The notes: a model not told the origin generated them from the sequence alone. A DNA stretch of 11,440 bases from Gammaproteobacteria bacterium RBG_16_57_12 (GCA_001801365.1 MGXL01000123.1:1-11440); one strand, 5' to 3'. Numbered from the stretch's first letter, positions 1 to 8,722 are shown. Translations and numbers: made by a program.

Positions 1-719
<719 letters not shown>

Positions 720-734
720 TCATCGAGGTGGCCC

Positions 735-1244
735 ATGAACACCAACCATGAAGATAAACATGTCCGCGGTTACAACCGGATGCTGGAGCGTGTCAGGGGC
801 TTCATGGAACAGACCGAAGCGGGCGCGTTACCCAAGCTGAAACAGGCCCTGGAATATGCCCGGGGAAAGGCCGTTGAACTGGGAGAGCTCACCCGCGAGG
901 AAGCCGACCGCATCACCGGCTATCTGCGCCGTGATATCGAAGAGGCGGCCGTCTACCTGGGCGAGAATGGCGCCGAGCTGGCCGACTGGCTGCGCATTGA
1001 TCTGCTGATGGTGGAACATAAACTGCTGGACATGTTTTCGCAGGTGGTCGACGAAACCCGTCTGGAGCTGGACAAGCTGGCCATGCAGGCGGCCATCTCG
1101 GAATGGTATACCGGCGAGATTGCCGGCATCGGCGTATTGCAATGCTCCCAGTGCGGCGAGGTATTGCACTTTACCAAGCCCGGGCATATTCCGCCCTGCC
1201 CCCGCTGTCATAGCACCATCTATCATCGCAAGATGGAAGACTGA
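735..1244 (+). CDS. ybeL: DUF1451 zinc-ribbon protein, YbeL family
   Basis: A 169-residue soluble protein of unknown biochemical role. Residues 10-130 are charged and mostly helical, with no signal peptide or membrane segment. The C-terminus carries a four-cysteine zinc ribbon: CSQC at 137-140 and CPRC at 155-158, separated by a short loop with KPGHIPPC. This is the hallmark of the DUF1451/YbeL family, and the length fits the family. The ATG at 735 follows a clear GAGGTGG (725-731) with close spacing, which supports this start. It is divergent from leuS, and a Sel1-repeat gene starts 13 bp after its stop, an order that matches E. coli leuS-ybeL-ybeQ as I remember it. The family assignment is firm; the function is not known and I do not propose one. 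Confidence 0.88.
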   Translation: MNTNHEDKHVRGYNRMLERVRGFMEQTEAGALPKLKQALEYARGKAVELGELTREEADRITGYLRRDIEEAAVYLGENGAELADWLRIDLLMVEHKLLDMFSQVVDETRLELDKLAMQAAISEWYTGEIAGIGVLQCSQCGEVLHFTKPGHIPPCPRCHSTIYHRKMED

Positions 1245-1257
1245 TAGCCGCGCGGCC

Positions 1258-1944
1258 ATGAGGATGAAAACGCTTTTGCCGGGCCTGCTGTTTTTCTGGC
1301 TGACGGCCAGTGTCTGTGCCGCCAGCGTGGAAGAAGGTATGGCAGCCTTCGAAAAGCAGGACTATGAACAGACGCTGCGCATCCTGCGTCCCCTCGCCGA
1401 ACAGGGCAATGCCGATGCGCAGCACCGCATTGCCGTCATGCATCGTCATGGCCTGGGCGTGCCGCCCGGCGATGCCGAGGCCTTGTACTGGTATGTCACC
1501 GCCGCCCGGCAGGGGCACATCCTGGCGCAGAACAGCGCCGCCGTCATGTACCAGTTTGGCATGGGCACGGCGGTCGATCTGGCGGAGGCGGCGCACTGGT
1601 TCGGCGAAGCGGCCAGCCGGGGTCATGCCAAGGCTCAGGAAAACTACGGCCTGATGCTGCTCAATGGCCAGGGCATTGCGCAGAACGACAAACAGGCGGC
1701 GCGCTGGCTCAGCATGGCCGCGGAACAGGGCATGCCCAAGGCCCAGATGAGCATCGGATTGCTTTATCTGGCCGGACGCGGCGTGCATCAGAGCGACTCC
1801 TATGGCATGCAGTGGATCGAAAAGGCGGCGATTGCCGGCCATCAGGAGGCCCGCCAGGCCCTGGCCCGCGCCTATGAAGGCGGGCTGTTCGGCCTGAAGA
1901 AAGACCCCGAGCGGGCCAAATTCTGGTTCGAGCAGGCCAAATGA
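1258..1944 (+). CDS. Exported Sel1/TPR-like repeat protein
   Basis: A 228-residue protein with five tandem Sel1-like repeats of about 36 residues. Typical units read AQENYGLMLLNGQGIAQNDK and AQMSIGLLYLAGRGVHQSD, with the A-W-x-x-A-A-x-Q-G-type ends seen in AARWLSMAAEQG. Such repeats form alpha-alpha solenoids that bind other proteins; no enzyme motif is present. The N-terminus MRMKTLLPGLLFFWLTASVC is basic then hydrophobic, followed by AA, and fits a Sec signal peptide cleaved near residue 21, so the product is probably periplasmic. I chose the ATG at 1258 because it begins this signal peptide just after the DUF1451 stop. An in-frame ATG at 1120 would add 46 residues that overlap the DUF1451 gene and bury the signal. 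The stop overlaps the cytochrome start (ATGA), so the two are probably translationally coupled. Confidence 0.85.
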   Translation: MRMKTLLPGLLFFWLTASVCAASVEEGMAAFEKQDYEQTLRILRPLAEQGNADAQHRIAVMHRHGLGVPPGDAEALYWYVTAARQGHILAQNSAAVMYQFGMGTAVDLAEAAHWFGEAASRGHAKAQENYGLMLLNGQGIAQNDKQAARWLSMAAEQGMPKAQMSIGLLYLAGRGVHQSDSYGMQWIEKAAIAGHQEARQALARAYEGGLFGLKKDPERAKFWFEQAK

Positions 1945-2585
1945 GCATGCGGAAAATCATCACGACAGCCTGTTTGATAGTTTCGCTCGCCAGCGGTACC
2001 GCCGGGGCGGGCGGCGACCCGGCCGCCGGCCAGATCAAGGCCTCGTCCTGCGCCTTCTGCCATGGTCCGGACGGCAACAGCTCGGATCCGGCCATCCCAA
2101 AACTCGCCGGACAGTTCGAGAAATATATTCTGCAACAATCCCTGTTATTTCACAGTGGCAAGCGCAAGGACGCTGCCATGCAGGGCGTTACGGCCGTCAT
2201 CAATAGTGATCAGGACCTGGCCGACATCGCCGCGCACTTCGCCTCACAGGTGCTGATCAGCGAAAAAGCACCCAACAGCGTGACCGCGCAGCAAGGCAAG
2301 ATAATTTATGAAGGCATGCTCAAATGTTATCTCTGCCATGGTCCGAATGGCGAAGGCAATCCCGGCTCCAGCGAAACGGACGCCGCCCCGCGGCTTGCCG
2401 GCCAGCATAAGACCTACCTGATCAAAACCTTGAAGGAATTTCGCAGTGCACAGCGCAGAAGCAAAAATGGCTTTATGATGAACACCATCATGCCCATGGT
2501 CAGCGATGCTGAAATCGAAGCGCTCTGTGAATATCTGAGCCGTATCGATTTGACCGCCCCGGAAAATCCGACAGACCCGCAATAA
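1941..2585 (+). CDS. Diheme class I cytochrome c, cytochrome c4-like
   Basis: A 214-residue periplasmic electron carrier. It has a signal peptide (MSMRKIITTACLIVSLASG, cleavage near AGA at 21-23) and two CxxCH heme c sites: CAFCH at 37-41 and CYLCH at 129-133. Each is followed by GP(D/N)G and, further on, by P+LAGQ (PKLAGQ, PRLAGQ), the repeated layout of cytochrome c4 with two fused c-type domains. Likely axial methionines are M80 in the first domain and M184 or M186 in the second. Cytochrome c4 proteins pass electrons to terminal oxidases; this role is inferred from the family. The ATG at 1941 overlaps the Sel1 stop by 4 bp; an alternative in-frame ATG at 1947 would change little. The Sel1 partner might assist folding or assembly, but that is conjecture. 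Confidence 0.88.
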   Translation: MSMRKIITTACLIVSLASGTAGAGGDPAAGQIKASSCAFCHGPDGNSSDPAIPKLAGQFEKYILQQSLLFHSGKRKDAAMQGVTAVINSDQDLADIAAHFASQVLISEKAPNSVTAQQGKIIYEGMLKCYLCHGPNGEGNPGSSETDAAPRLAGQHKTYLIKTLKEFRSAQRRSKNGFMMNTIMPMVSDAEIEALCEYLSRIDLTAPENPTDPQ

Positions 2586-2800
2586 TGCTCTCTTACGCCA
2601 TCGGATACCCGGGCCGCCTCGTGGCCATGACCGTCCAGCACCTCGCGCCGACAACCATGATATATGTCAGCAAAAAACGTCCCGTGAGCAGGGTACACCT
2701 GTGTGCCGCTTGGGGTATACTTGGTAGCTGATCGGGTCGGGAGGGATATTGCCCACATGCGCGGTGAACAATCACTAAAAATAAAAAACGAGAATCAACA
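2586..2800. other. Intergenic region upstream of gcvT
   Basis: This 215-bp stretch separates the cytochrome group from the glycine cleavage operon. I see no coding frame with family features. I also looked for a glycine riboswitch, common before gcvT, and found neither its conserved GGAGAG-type nor its GCCGAAGG-type core. The last 40 bases are A-rich, as expected of a 5' leader, and the ribosome site just before the gcvT ATG is weak (ACGAGAA). Confidence 0.6.
2716..2721 (+). promoter_or_regulatory. Candidate -10 box for the gcv operon
   Basis: TATACT lies 79 bp before the gcvT ATG. The best -35 partner is TACACC at 2694-2699 with a 16-bp spacer, matching the consensus at only three of six positions. 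It is the most promoter-like motif in the gap but remains tentative. Confidence 0.3.
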
Positions 2801-3910
2801 ATGCCCAACAAGACTGCTCTGTATGACACGCACCTCGCCATGGGCGCCAAAATGGTGGATTTCCATGGCTGGGCCCTGCCGATTCATTATGGCTCGCAAC
2901 TGGAGGAGCACCACGCGGTACGCCGGGACGCCGGCATGTTCGATGTCTCGCACATGACCATCATTGATCTGCACGGCGGCGCGCTGCGCCCGTTCCTACG
3001 CCACCTGCTGGCCAATAATGTCGACCGGCAGAAGACCGCCGGCAAGGCGCTGTATTCCTGCATGCTCAATGAGCAGGGCGGTATTATCGACGACCTGATC
3101 ATCTATTATATAGACGAAAGCCGGTTCCGGATGGTGATCAATGCCGCGACGCGCGACCGGGGGCTGGGCTGGATCAGGCAACAGGCGCAGGCCTTCGAGG
3201 TCGGCATCAAGGCGCGGGATGATCTGGCGATGATCGCCGTGCAGGGGCCGCGGGCGCGCGCCCAGGTCCACAAGCTGCTGGGCGTGCACGCCGAGCACTT
3301 GACGCCACTCACCCCCTTCACCTCGACCTTTGCCGGTGACATGTTCGTTGCCCGCACCGGTTATACCGGCGAAGATGGTTATGAAATCATACTGCCGGCG
3401 GAAAACATCACCGGTATCTGGACTGGGCTCTATCAATTGGGCGTGAAGCCGATCGGCCTAGGGGCGCGCGACACCCTGCGCCTTGAGGCCGGCCTGAACC
3501 TGTCGGGCACGGACATGGACGAGACCACCTCGCCCCTGGAATCCGGCCTGGAATGGACCATCGCCTGGGAACCGGAAGACCGTGCGTTTATCGGCCGCGC
3601 CGCCATCACCCCCCATCGCCATACCCCGCCGGCCATGAAACTGGTCGGGCTGTTGTTGCACGAAAAAGGCGTATTGCGCAACGGGCAGAAGGTATTCACG
3701 GATACCGGCAAGGAAGGGATAATCACCAGCGGCGGATTTTCCCCCACCCTGGGCCGCGCCATCGCCCTGGCACGGGTGCCATCCGAGGCCGAGATGACTT
3801 GCAAGGTGGAAATACGCGGCAAGCGGCACAGCGCTTCCATCGTCAGGCCGCCCTTTGTCCGGCATGGAAAGTCGTGTATTACTGAAATCAATAACGACCT
3901 CACTACTTAA
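2801..3910 (+). CDS. gcvT: Aminomethyltransferase (glycine cleavage T-protein)
   Basis: T-protein of the glycine cleavage system. It takes the aminomethyl group from lipoyl-GcvH, releases ammonia and transfers the one-carbon unit to tetrahydrofolate. At 369 residues it matches the usual length. Visible family marks are TALYDTHLAMGAKMVDFHGW near the N-terminus, FDVSHM at 47-52, GGIIDDLI at 93-100 (its aspartates are where the catalytic Asp is expected), RTGYTGEDGYE in the folate-binding part, LEAGLNLSG, and the C-terminal barrel with TSGGFSPTLG. A short tail (ITEINNDLTT) extends beyond the usual end. The ATG at 2801 begins the conserved N-terminus. It is the first gene of the operon, 27 bp before gcvH. 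Confidence 0.97.
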   Translation: MPNKTALYDTHLAMGAKMVDFHGWALPIHYGSQLEEHHAVRRDAGMFDVSHMTIIDLHGGALRPFLRHLLANNVDRQKTAGKALYSCMLNEQGGIIDDLIIYYIDESRFRMVINAATRDRGLGWIRQQAQAFEVGIKARDDLAMIAVQGPRARAQVHKLLGVHAEHLTPLTPFTSTFAGDMFVARTGYTGEDGYEIILPAENITGIWTGLYQLGVKPIGLGARDTLRLEAGLNLSGTDMDETTSPLESGLEWTIAWEPEDRAFIGRAAITPHRHTPPAMKLVGLLLHEKGVLRNGQKVFTDTGKEGIITSGGFSPTLGRAIALARVPSEAEMTCKVEIRGKRHSASIVRPPFVRHGKSCITEINNDLTT

Positions 3911-3937
3911 TACCCGTTACGCAGGAAGGACCAAGCC

Positions 3938-4333
3938 ATGAGCAACCTACCCAAAGAACTGAAATACACCCCCACCCACGAATGGGTGATGATCGCCAGC
4001 GACGGCACGGCCACCATCGGCATCACCGATCATGCCCAGGGCCTGCTGGGCGATATCGTCTTCATCGAGCTGCCCGAGATGAGCCGCCAGGTAGCTGCCG
4101 GCGAGGAATGCGCCGTGATCGAATCCGTCAAGGCGGCCTCGGATATCTACAGCCCGCTGAGCGGCGAGATCATCGAGACGAACAATGACTTGAGCGATAC
4201 CCCGGAACTGGTCAATCAGCACCCTTACGGCGATGGCTGGATTTTCCGCATCCGGCTTGACGATCGGACCGAGCTTGATGACCTGCTGGATGCCGCAGCC
4301 TATCAGGCTCAGGTCGAAGCCGAAGAACATTAG
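3938..4333 (+). CDS. gcvH: Glycine cleavage system H-protein (lipoyl carrier)
   Basis: A 131-residue swinging-arm protein that shuttles the aminomethyl intermediate between the P- and T-proteins. The lipoyl attachment site is [12 protein letters not shown] with the modified lysine at K65. Upstream lies the HEWV...[20 protein letters not shown] lipoyl-domain core. A strong Shine-Dalgarno sequence AGGAAGGA (3923-3930) with 7-bp spacing fixes the start at 3938. Length and all key residues are normal. A lipoyl synthase or lipoate ligase encoded elsewhere must modify it. It is the second gene of the operon, 42 bp before gcvPA. Confidence 0.98.
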   Translation: MSNLPKELKYTPTHEWVMIASDGTATIGITDHAQGLLGDIVFIELPEMSRQVAAGEECAVIESVKAASDIYSPLSGEIIETNNDLSDTPELVNQHPYGDGWIFRIRLDDRTELDDLLDAAAYQAQVEAEEH

Positions 4334-4375
4334 GGCGCCCATTAATTATTCTCACTAACCCCAGGAAGCCCGGGC

Positions 4376-5770
4376 ATGCCGTTCATCCCCCATACCGATG
4401 ATGATGTCAAACAGATGCTGGCCGCCATCGGCGCCAACTCCATCGCGCAATTATTCGATGAAATACCTGCCGAGCTGCACGCCCCCGGCCTGCGCAACAC
4501 ACCACCTCAGCTAAGCGAGCAGGAGGTGACGCGCCTGATGCAGGACCGCGCCGCCCAGGACGGCGTGCCGCTGTGTTTTCTCGGCGCCGGGGCCTATGAG
4601 CATCATATTCCCGCCGCCGTGTGGGAGCTGGTCGGCCGCGGTGAATTCTATTCCGCCTATACCCCGTATCAGGCCGAGGCCAGCCAGGGCACCCTGCAGA
4701 TCATCTACGAATATCAAAGCATGATCAGCAGCCTGACGGGCATGGCGGTCTCCAACGCCTCGCTGTACGACGGCGCCTCCGCCCTGGCCGAGGCGGCGCT
4801 GATGGCGGTGCGCCTCAACCGCAAATCCAAAAGCCGCCGCATCCTGATGCCGCTGACGGTCAATCCGGCCTATCGCAAAACCGTCAGGACCATTGTCGCC
4901 AGCCAGGACATCACGCTGGTGGAAATCCCCTATTGCGCAGAAGGCGGACACACTATACCGGAATCACTGGCGCGTTTTGCCGGCGAGGACATAACCGCCC
5001 TGGTAATCCCGCAGCCCAATTTCTTCGGCACCCTCGAAGAAGTGGATGCCCTGACCGACTGGGCACGCGCCCAGGACGCCATTGTCATCGCCGTGGTCAA
5101 TCCCACCGCCCTGGCCCTGCTGGCTCCGCCGGGCGAGTGGGGTACGCACGGCGCCGATATCGTCTGTGGTGAAGGCCAGCCACTGGGCTTGCCGCTCTCC
5201 TGGGGCGGGCCCTATTTCGGCTTCATGTGCTGCAAGGAGGAACATGTGCGCCAGATGCCGGGGCGCATCATCGGCCGCACCGTGGATGCCGATGGCAAGC
5301 GCGGCTTTGTCCTGACCCTGCAGGCCCGCGAACAGCATATCCGCCGCTCCAAGGCCACGTCCAATATCTGCACCAATCAGGGCCTGATGGTCACGGCGGC
5401 GACTATTTATATGAGTCTGCTCGGCGCCGAGGGGCTGGAGCGCACCGCCCTGGCCTGTCACCACAACACCCAGACCTTGCTGAAAAAACTCACGGCCATC
5501 AAGGGTGTCGGCACACTGTTCAACCGGCCCTATTTCCATGAGGCGGTGATACGGTTGCCATGGCCCGCGGCCGAGGTTCTGGCGACACTGACCGAACACG
5601 GCGTGTTGGGCGGCCATGATCTGGGCGATGACTATCCGGAACTGGGTCACGCCCTCCTGATCAATGTCACCGAAACCAAAAATGACCGGGACCTGGAGCG
5701 CTACGCCAGCCTGCTGGCAGGCATCCTCTCCAAAACAGCAACCGCAACCGTGGAACAAGCCCTATGCTGA
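4376..5770 (+). CDS. gcvPA: Glycine dehydrogenase (decarboxylating) subunit 1
   Basis: N-terminal half of the split P-protein. With GcvPB it forms the PLP-dependent glycine decarboxylase that loads the aminomethyl group on lipoyl-GcvH. At 464 residues it has the expected length. It shows the family blocks [59 protein letters not shown] and [13 protein letters not shown]. The PLP lysine is not in this subunit, as is normal. The ATG at 4376 is preceded by AGGAAG (4363-4368). Its end overlaps the gcvPB start by 7 bp (ATGCTGA), suggesting coupled translation and near-equal subunit synthesis. E. coli carries both halves as one protein. Confidence 0.97.
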   Translation: MPFIPHTDDDVKQMLAAIGANSIAQLFDEIPAELHAPGLRNTPPQLSEQEVTRLMQDRAAQDGVPLCFLGAGAYEHHIPAAVWELVGRGEFYSAYTPYQAEASQGTLQIIYEYQSMISSLTGMAVSNASLYDGASALAEAALMAVRLNRKSKSRRILMPLTVNPAYRKTVRTIVASQDITLVEIPYCAEGGHTIPESLARFAGEDITALVIPQPNFFGTLEEVDALTDWARAQDAIVIAVVNPTALALLAPPGEWGTHGADIVCGEGQPLGLPLSWGGPYFGFMCCKEEHVRQMPGRIIGRTVDADGKRGFVLTLQAREQHIRRSKATSNICTNQGLMVTAATIYMSLLGAEGLERTALACHHNTQTLLKKLTAIKGVGTLFNRPYFHEAVIRLPWPAAEVLATLTEHGVLGGHDLGDDYPELGHALLINVTETKNDRDLERYASLLAGILSKTATATVEQALC

Positions 5771-7224
5771 TTTTCGAACATTCCCGCCCCGGCCGCCGCA
5801 ACCCGACCCAGTCGCCGCTGGAAAGGGCCGCGCCCGAGAACATTCCGCCACAGTTTCTGCGCAAACAGCGCCCGCTCCTGCCCGAGGTTTCCGAATTGCA
5901 GACCGTGCGCCATTACACACGCCTGTCACAGAAAAATTTTTCCATCGACACCCATTTTTATCCGCTCGGCTCGTGCACCATGAAATACAATCCACGCGCC
6001 TCCAACAAGCTGGCCATGCTGCCGGGCTTCGCCGCCCGTCATCCCCTGAGCCCGGCCGCCACCGGTCAGGGCTTCATGGCCTGCCTGTATGACATGCAGG
6101 AGATCCTCAAGGATGTGATGGGCATGAAGGGCATCTCGCTGACGCCGATGGCCGGCGCCCAGGGTGAATTCGCCGGGATCGCCATGATCCGCGCCTATCA
6201 CCGCTCGCGCGGCGATACGGCGCGCACCGAGATCATCGTGCCGGATGCCGCGCATGGCACCAATCCGGCCACGGCGGTGATGTGCGGCTACAAAGCCAGG
6301 GAGATTCCCACCCGCGAGGACGGCGATGTGGATATCGAGGCACTCCGGGCGGCGGTGGGCCCGCAGACGGCGGGCATCATGCTGACCAACCCCTCCACCC
6401 TGGGTGTGTTCGAACGGCGCATCAAGGAAATCGCCGCCATTGTGCATGCCGCGGGCGGGCTGCTGTATTATGACGGCGCCAATCTCAACGCCATCCTGGG
6501 CAAGGTCAAGCCGGGCGACATGGGCTTCGACGTTATCCATATCAATCTGCATAAGACCTTCTCCACCCCGCACGGCGGCGGCGGACCCGGCGCCGGTCCG
6601 GTGGGCGTGAGCGAGCGTTTGCTGCCGTTTCTGCCGGTACCTATCGTGGCCTTCGACGGCAAACACTACCGCTGGCTGACGGAGCGGGACCGGCCGCAGA
6701 GCATCGGCCGCCTGTCGGCACACATGGGCAATGCCGGCATCCTGCTGCGCGCCTACGTCTACATGCGCCTGCTCGGCCGCGAGGGCATGGAGCGGGTCGC
6801 CGACTATTCCACCCTGAGCGCCAATTATCTGATGGCCCGGCTGCAACAGGCCGGCTTTGAAGCGGCCCTGCCGGGGCGGCGCGCCAGCCACGAATTCATC
6901 ATCACCCTCAAGGGACTCGCCAGGGAGACCGGCGTCACGGCCATGGATGTGGCCAAACGCCTGCTGGATTACGGTTATCATGCCCCGACCACCTACTTCC
7001 CCCTGATCGTGCCCGAGTGTCTGCTCATTGAGCCAACCGAGACCGAAAGCAAGGAAGAGCTGGACGGCTTCATCAGCGCCATGCAGAAAATCGCCGAGGA
7101 GGCCAGAACCCGGCCGGAGCTGGTCAAGAGCGCGCCGCATACCCTGTCACGGCGCCGCCTCGACGATGTGCGCGCCGCGCGTGAACTGGACCTGGCCTGG
7201 CGGCCGGCCACTTCGGGACAATGA
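5764..7224 (+). CDS. gcvPB: Glycine dehydrogenase (decarboxylating) subunit 2
   Basis: C-terminal half of the split P-protein and the subunit holding the cofactor. The PLP-binding lysine is K264 in [18 protein letters not shown], with the glycine-rich phosphate-binding run directly after it. [16 protein letters not shown] is at 63-78, and its C71 is a conserved family cysteine. Other blocks are [23 protein letters not shown] and YDGANLNAI. Its 486 residues are typical. The start at 5764 lies inside the last codons of gcvPA, and its stop overlaps dgkA by 4 bp. A 404-residue open frame on the opposite strand of this gene is a GC-rich shadow. Confidence 0.97.
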   Translation: MLIFEHSRPGRRNPTQSPLERAAPENIPPQFLRKQRPLLPEVSELQTVRHYTRLSQKNFSIDTHFYPLGSCTMKYNPRASNKLAMLPGFAARHPLSPAATGQGFMACLYDMQEILKDVMGMKGISLTPMAGAQGEFAGIAMIRAYHRSRGDTARTEIIVPDAAHGTNPATAVMCGYKAREIPTREDGDVDIEALRAAVGPQTAGIMLTNPSTLGVFERRIKEIAAIVHAAGGLLYYDGANLNAILGKVKPGDMGFDVIHINLHKTFSTPHGGGGPGAGPVGVSERLLPFLPVPIVAFDGKHYRWLTERDRPQSIGRLSAHMGNAGILLRAYVYMRLLGREGMERVADYSTLSANYLMARLQQAGFEAALPGRRASHEFIITLKGLARETGVTAMDVAKRLLDYGYHAPTTYFPLIVPECLLIEPTETESKEELDGFISAMQKIAEEARTRPELVKSAPHTLSRRRLDDVRAARELDLAWRPATSGQ

Positions 7225-7598
7225 CGAACGGCCAGAAACCACGCGGCCTGACGCGCCTGATCAAGGCCGCCGGTTATTCCCTGGCCGGACTGAAGGCCGC
7301 CTGGCGCCACGAAGAGGCCTTCCGCATCGAGGTCATCCTGTTCGTGATCCTGGCGCCGCTCGCCCTCTGGCTGGGCGAGACCGGACTGCAACGGGCCCTG
7401 CTGATCGGCAGCCTGATGCTGGTGTTGATCGCGGAGCTGGTCAACTCCGCCATCGAGACCGTGGTGGACCGTTTCGGCGGCGAGCAGCATGAGCTGTCTG
7501 GCCGCGCCAAGGATATCGGTTCGGCGGCGGTGTTCATCGCCCTGGGCAATGTCGTCATCATCTGGGCGCTTATTATCACCGACCTGTGCCGGCCCTAG
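7221..7598 (+). CDS. dgkA: Diacylglycerol kinase, prokaryotic DgkA family
   Basis: A small inner-membrane kinase that phosphorylates diacylglycerol to phosphatidic acid with ATP, recycling lipid left over from periplasmic glucan or lipid modification. It has 125 residues (E. coli about 122). The order is an amphipathic N-terminus ([17 protein letters not shown]), E31 in the HEEAF segment, then three membrane helices at roughly 38-53, 58-78 and 102-121. The signature [13 protein letters not shown] spans 72-84, where E79 and D83 match the catalytic-site residues of E. coli DgkA, followed by [15 protein letters not shown]. It is coupled to gcvPB by an ATGA overlap. The last 24 bp of its coding end (before the final Pro codon and stop) are repeated exactly 158 bp downstream, so its present C-terminus may have been changed by an insertion event. 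Confidence 0.95.
   Translation: MTNGQKPRGLTRLIKAAGYSLAGLKAAWRHEEAFRIEVILFVILAPLALWLGETGLQRALLIGSLMLVLIAELVNSAIETVVDRFGGEQHELSGRAKDIGSAAVFIALGNVVIIWALIITDLCRP
7569..7592 (+). repeat. 24-bp direct repeat, copy 1 (inside dgkA 3' end)
   Basis: This stretch, starting CTTATTATCACC and ending GTGCCGG, is identical to 7727-7750. It encodes the LIITDLCR end of DgkA. Together the two copies flank the palindromic element, as a long target-site duplication or a local segmental duplication would. Confidence 0.9.
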
Positions 7599-7614
7599 TA
7601 TTTTTTAAGTTGTA

Positions 7615-7727
7615 GTTGTAGGGTGGATAAGCGCAGCGCATCCACCAATGGTGTCAATTGATTTTCCAATGGCATACCATTTCATAGCCGATGATGGTGG
7701 ATGCGCTGCGCTTATCCACCCTACAAC
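7615..7727. repeat. 113-bp palindromic intergenic element (33-bp perfect inverted arms)
   Basis: The arms 7615-7647 and 7695-7727 are perfect reverse complements over 33 bp and enclose a 47-bp loop. The left arm begins GTTGTAGGGTGGATAAGCGC. The loop contains a 36-bp stretch (7648-7683) whose reverse complement recurs twice downstream of the next gene, and a smaller AATGGT/ACCATT inverted pair. The left side also has a partial duplication (GTTGTAGTTGTAG). No transposase is encoded, and no T-run follows either side of the stem, so it does not read as a standard terminator. I recall GGTGGATAAGCGCAGCGC-type palindromes as common intergenic repeats in gammaproteobacteria, which fits a small non-autonomous (MITE/REP-like) element. 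In RNA it would fold into a very stable hairpin between dgkA and the kinase gene. Confidence 0.88.
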
Positions 7728-7750
7728 TTATTATCACCGACCTGTGCCGG
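7727..7750 (+). repeat. 24-bp direct repeat, copy 2 (after the palindrome)
   Basis: Exact second copy of 7569-7592. Its first base is the last base of the right palindrome arm, so this copy abuts the element directly. The first copy is separated from the left arm by 22 bp that include the dgkA stop. Read in the dgkA codon phase, copy 2 continues as four codons (Ser-Ala-His-Tyr) to a TAG at 7763-7765. Confidence 0.9.
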
Positions 7751-7789
7751 TCCGCACATTATTAGCATTGCTCAAGAAGGAAGAAGATC

Positions 7790-8722
7790 ATGTCAGCACT
7801 CATCTGCGGTTCGTTTGCCTACGACAACATCATGGTGTTCCATGACCGGTTCAAGAATCACATCCTGCCCGACAAGGTGCACATGCTGAACGTCTCGTTC
7901 CTGGTGCCGGAAATGCGCCGCGAATTCGGCGGCTGCGCCGGCAACATCGCCTACAATCTGAAACTGCTGGGCGGCGACCCCCTGCCGATGGGCACCGTGG
8001 GTCATGACTTCGGACCCTATGCCACCTGGTTCGAACGCTGCGGCATCAACCGCCAGCACATCAAGGTCATCAACAGCACCTACACCGCTCAGGCCTTCAT
8101 CACCACCGACATGGACGACAACCAGATCACCGCCTTCCATCCCGGCGCCATGAGCATGTCCCACGAAAACCGGGTCAGCGCCGCCAGCGGCGTCACCCTC
8201 GGCATCGTCTCACCCGACGGGCGCGACGGCATGATCGAACATGCCGGCCAGTTCGCCGAGGCGGGCATCCCGTTCATCTTCGATCCCGGGCAGGGCCTGC
8301 CCATGTTCGAGGGCCACGAGCTGATGCGCTTCATCGAGCAGGCCAGGTGGACCACCTGCAACGATTATGAAGCCCAGTTGCTGCAGGAGCGCACCGGCAA
8401 GTCGGCGCATGAGCTGGCGGAACATCTGGAGGCCCTGATCATCACCCGCGGCGCCCAGGGCTCGGTGATCTATACCAGGAAACATCGCCTGGAAATCCCC
8501 GCCGCCGTTCCCGTGACGATCAAGGACCCCACCGGCTGCGGCGATGCCTATCGCGCCGGCCTGCTCCATGGCCTGATGAACGACATGGACTGGGAAACCA
8601 CCGGGCGCATCGCCACACTGATGGGGGCGATCAATATTTCCCAGCATGGCACGCAGAATCACCAATTCTCCGCCGATGAATTCGGCGATCTGTTCAAGGA
8701 GCAGTTCGGCTTCGGTTACTGA
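7790..8722 (+). CDS. PfkB-family kinase, probable nucleoside (adenosine-type) kinase
   Basis: A 310-residue ribokinase-fold enzyme that probably phosphorylates the 5' hydroxyl of adenosine or other nucleosides with ATP. PfkB signature 1 is FGGCAGNIAYNLKLLGG at 46-62, and signature 2 is DPTGCGDAYRAGLLHG at 246-261, with catalytic base D252 and the anion-hole glycines. The N-terminus LICGSFAYDNIMVF, the ITAFHPGAM block, FIFDPGQGLP and the Cys in DPTGCGD closely resemble, from memory, the broad-specificity nucleoside kinase of Burkholderia, more than ribokinase or fructokinase. Substrate remains inference; a sugar kinase is the main alternative. The start at 7790 follows GAAGGAAGAAG. It lies 24 bp after the ghost dgkA stop, so it was perhaps once tightly linked to the gcv-dgkA operon, and it is bracketed by related repeats. 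Confidence 0.87.
   Translation: MSALICGSFAYDNIMVFHDRFKNHILPDKVHMLNVSFLVPEMRREFGGCAGNIAYNLKLLGGDPLPMGTVGHDFGPYATWFERCGINRQHIKVINSTYTAQAFITTDMDDNQITAFHPGAMSMSHENRVSAASGVTLGIVSPDGRDGMIEHAGQFAEAGIPFIFDPGQGLPMFEGHELMRFIEQARWTTCNDYEAQLLQERTGKSAHELAEHLEALIITRGAQGSVIYTRKHRLEIPAAVPVTIKDPTGCGDAYRAGLLHGLMNDMDWETTGRIATLMGAINISQHGTQNHQFSADEFGDLFKEQFGFGY

Noticed and set aside
1120..1257. Longer N-terminus for the Sel1 protein, beginning at the ATG at 1120
   Set aside because: It would overlap the DUF1451 gene by about 125 bp and place the clear signal peptide 46 residues inside the protein.
4964..5758. 264-residue minus-strand frame opposite gcvPA
   Set aside because: Antisense shadow of a conserved gene with no recognisable motif; its composition reflects the complement of gcvPA codons.
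5926..7140. 404-residue open frame on the minus strand opposite gcvPB
   Set aside because: It exactly mirrors a well-supported gcvPB gene, is rich in His/Gly/Ala/Gln as GC-rich antisense frames are, and shows no domain or ribosome site.
7615..7727. The palindrome as a rho-independent terminator or a CRISPR repeat
   Set aside because: There is no T-run after the stem on either strand, and it is a single inverted pair rather than an array of spaced direct repeats.
7648..7845. 65-residue open frame starting inside the palindrome loop
   Set aside because: It consists of repeat sequence followed by out-of-frame kinase codons, with no ribosome site or family features.
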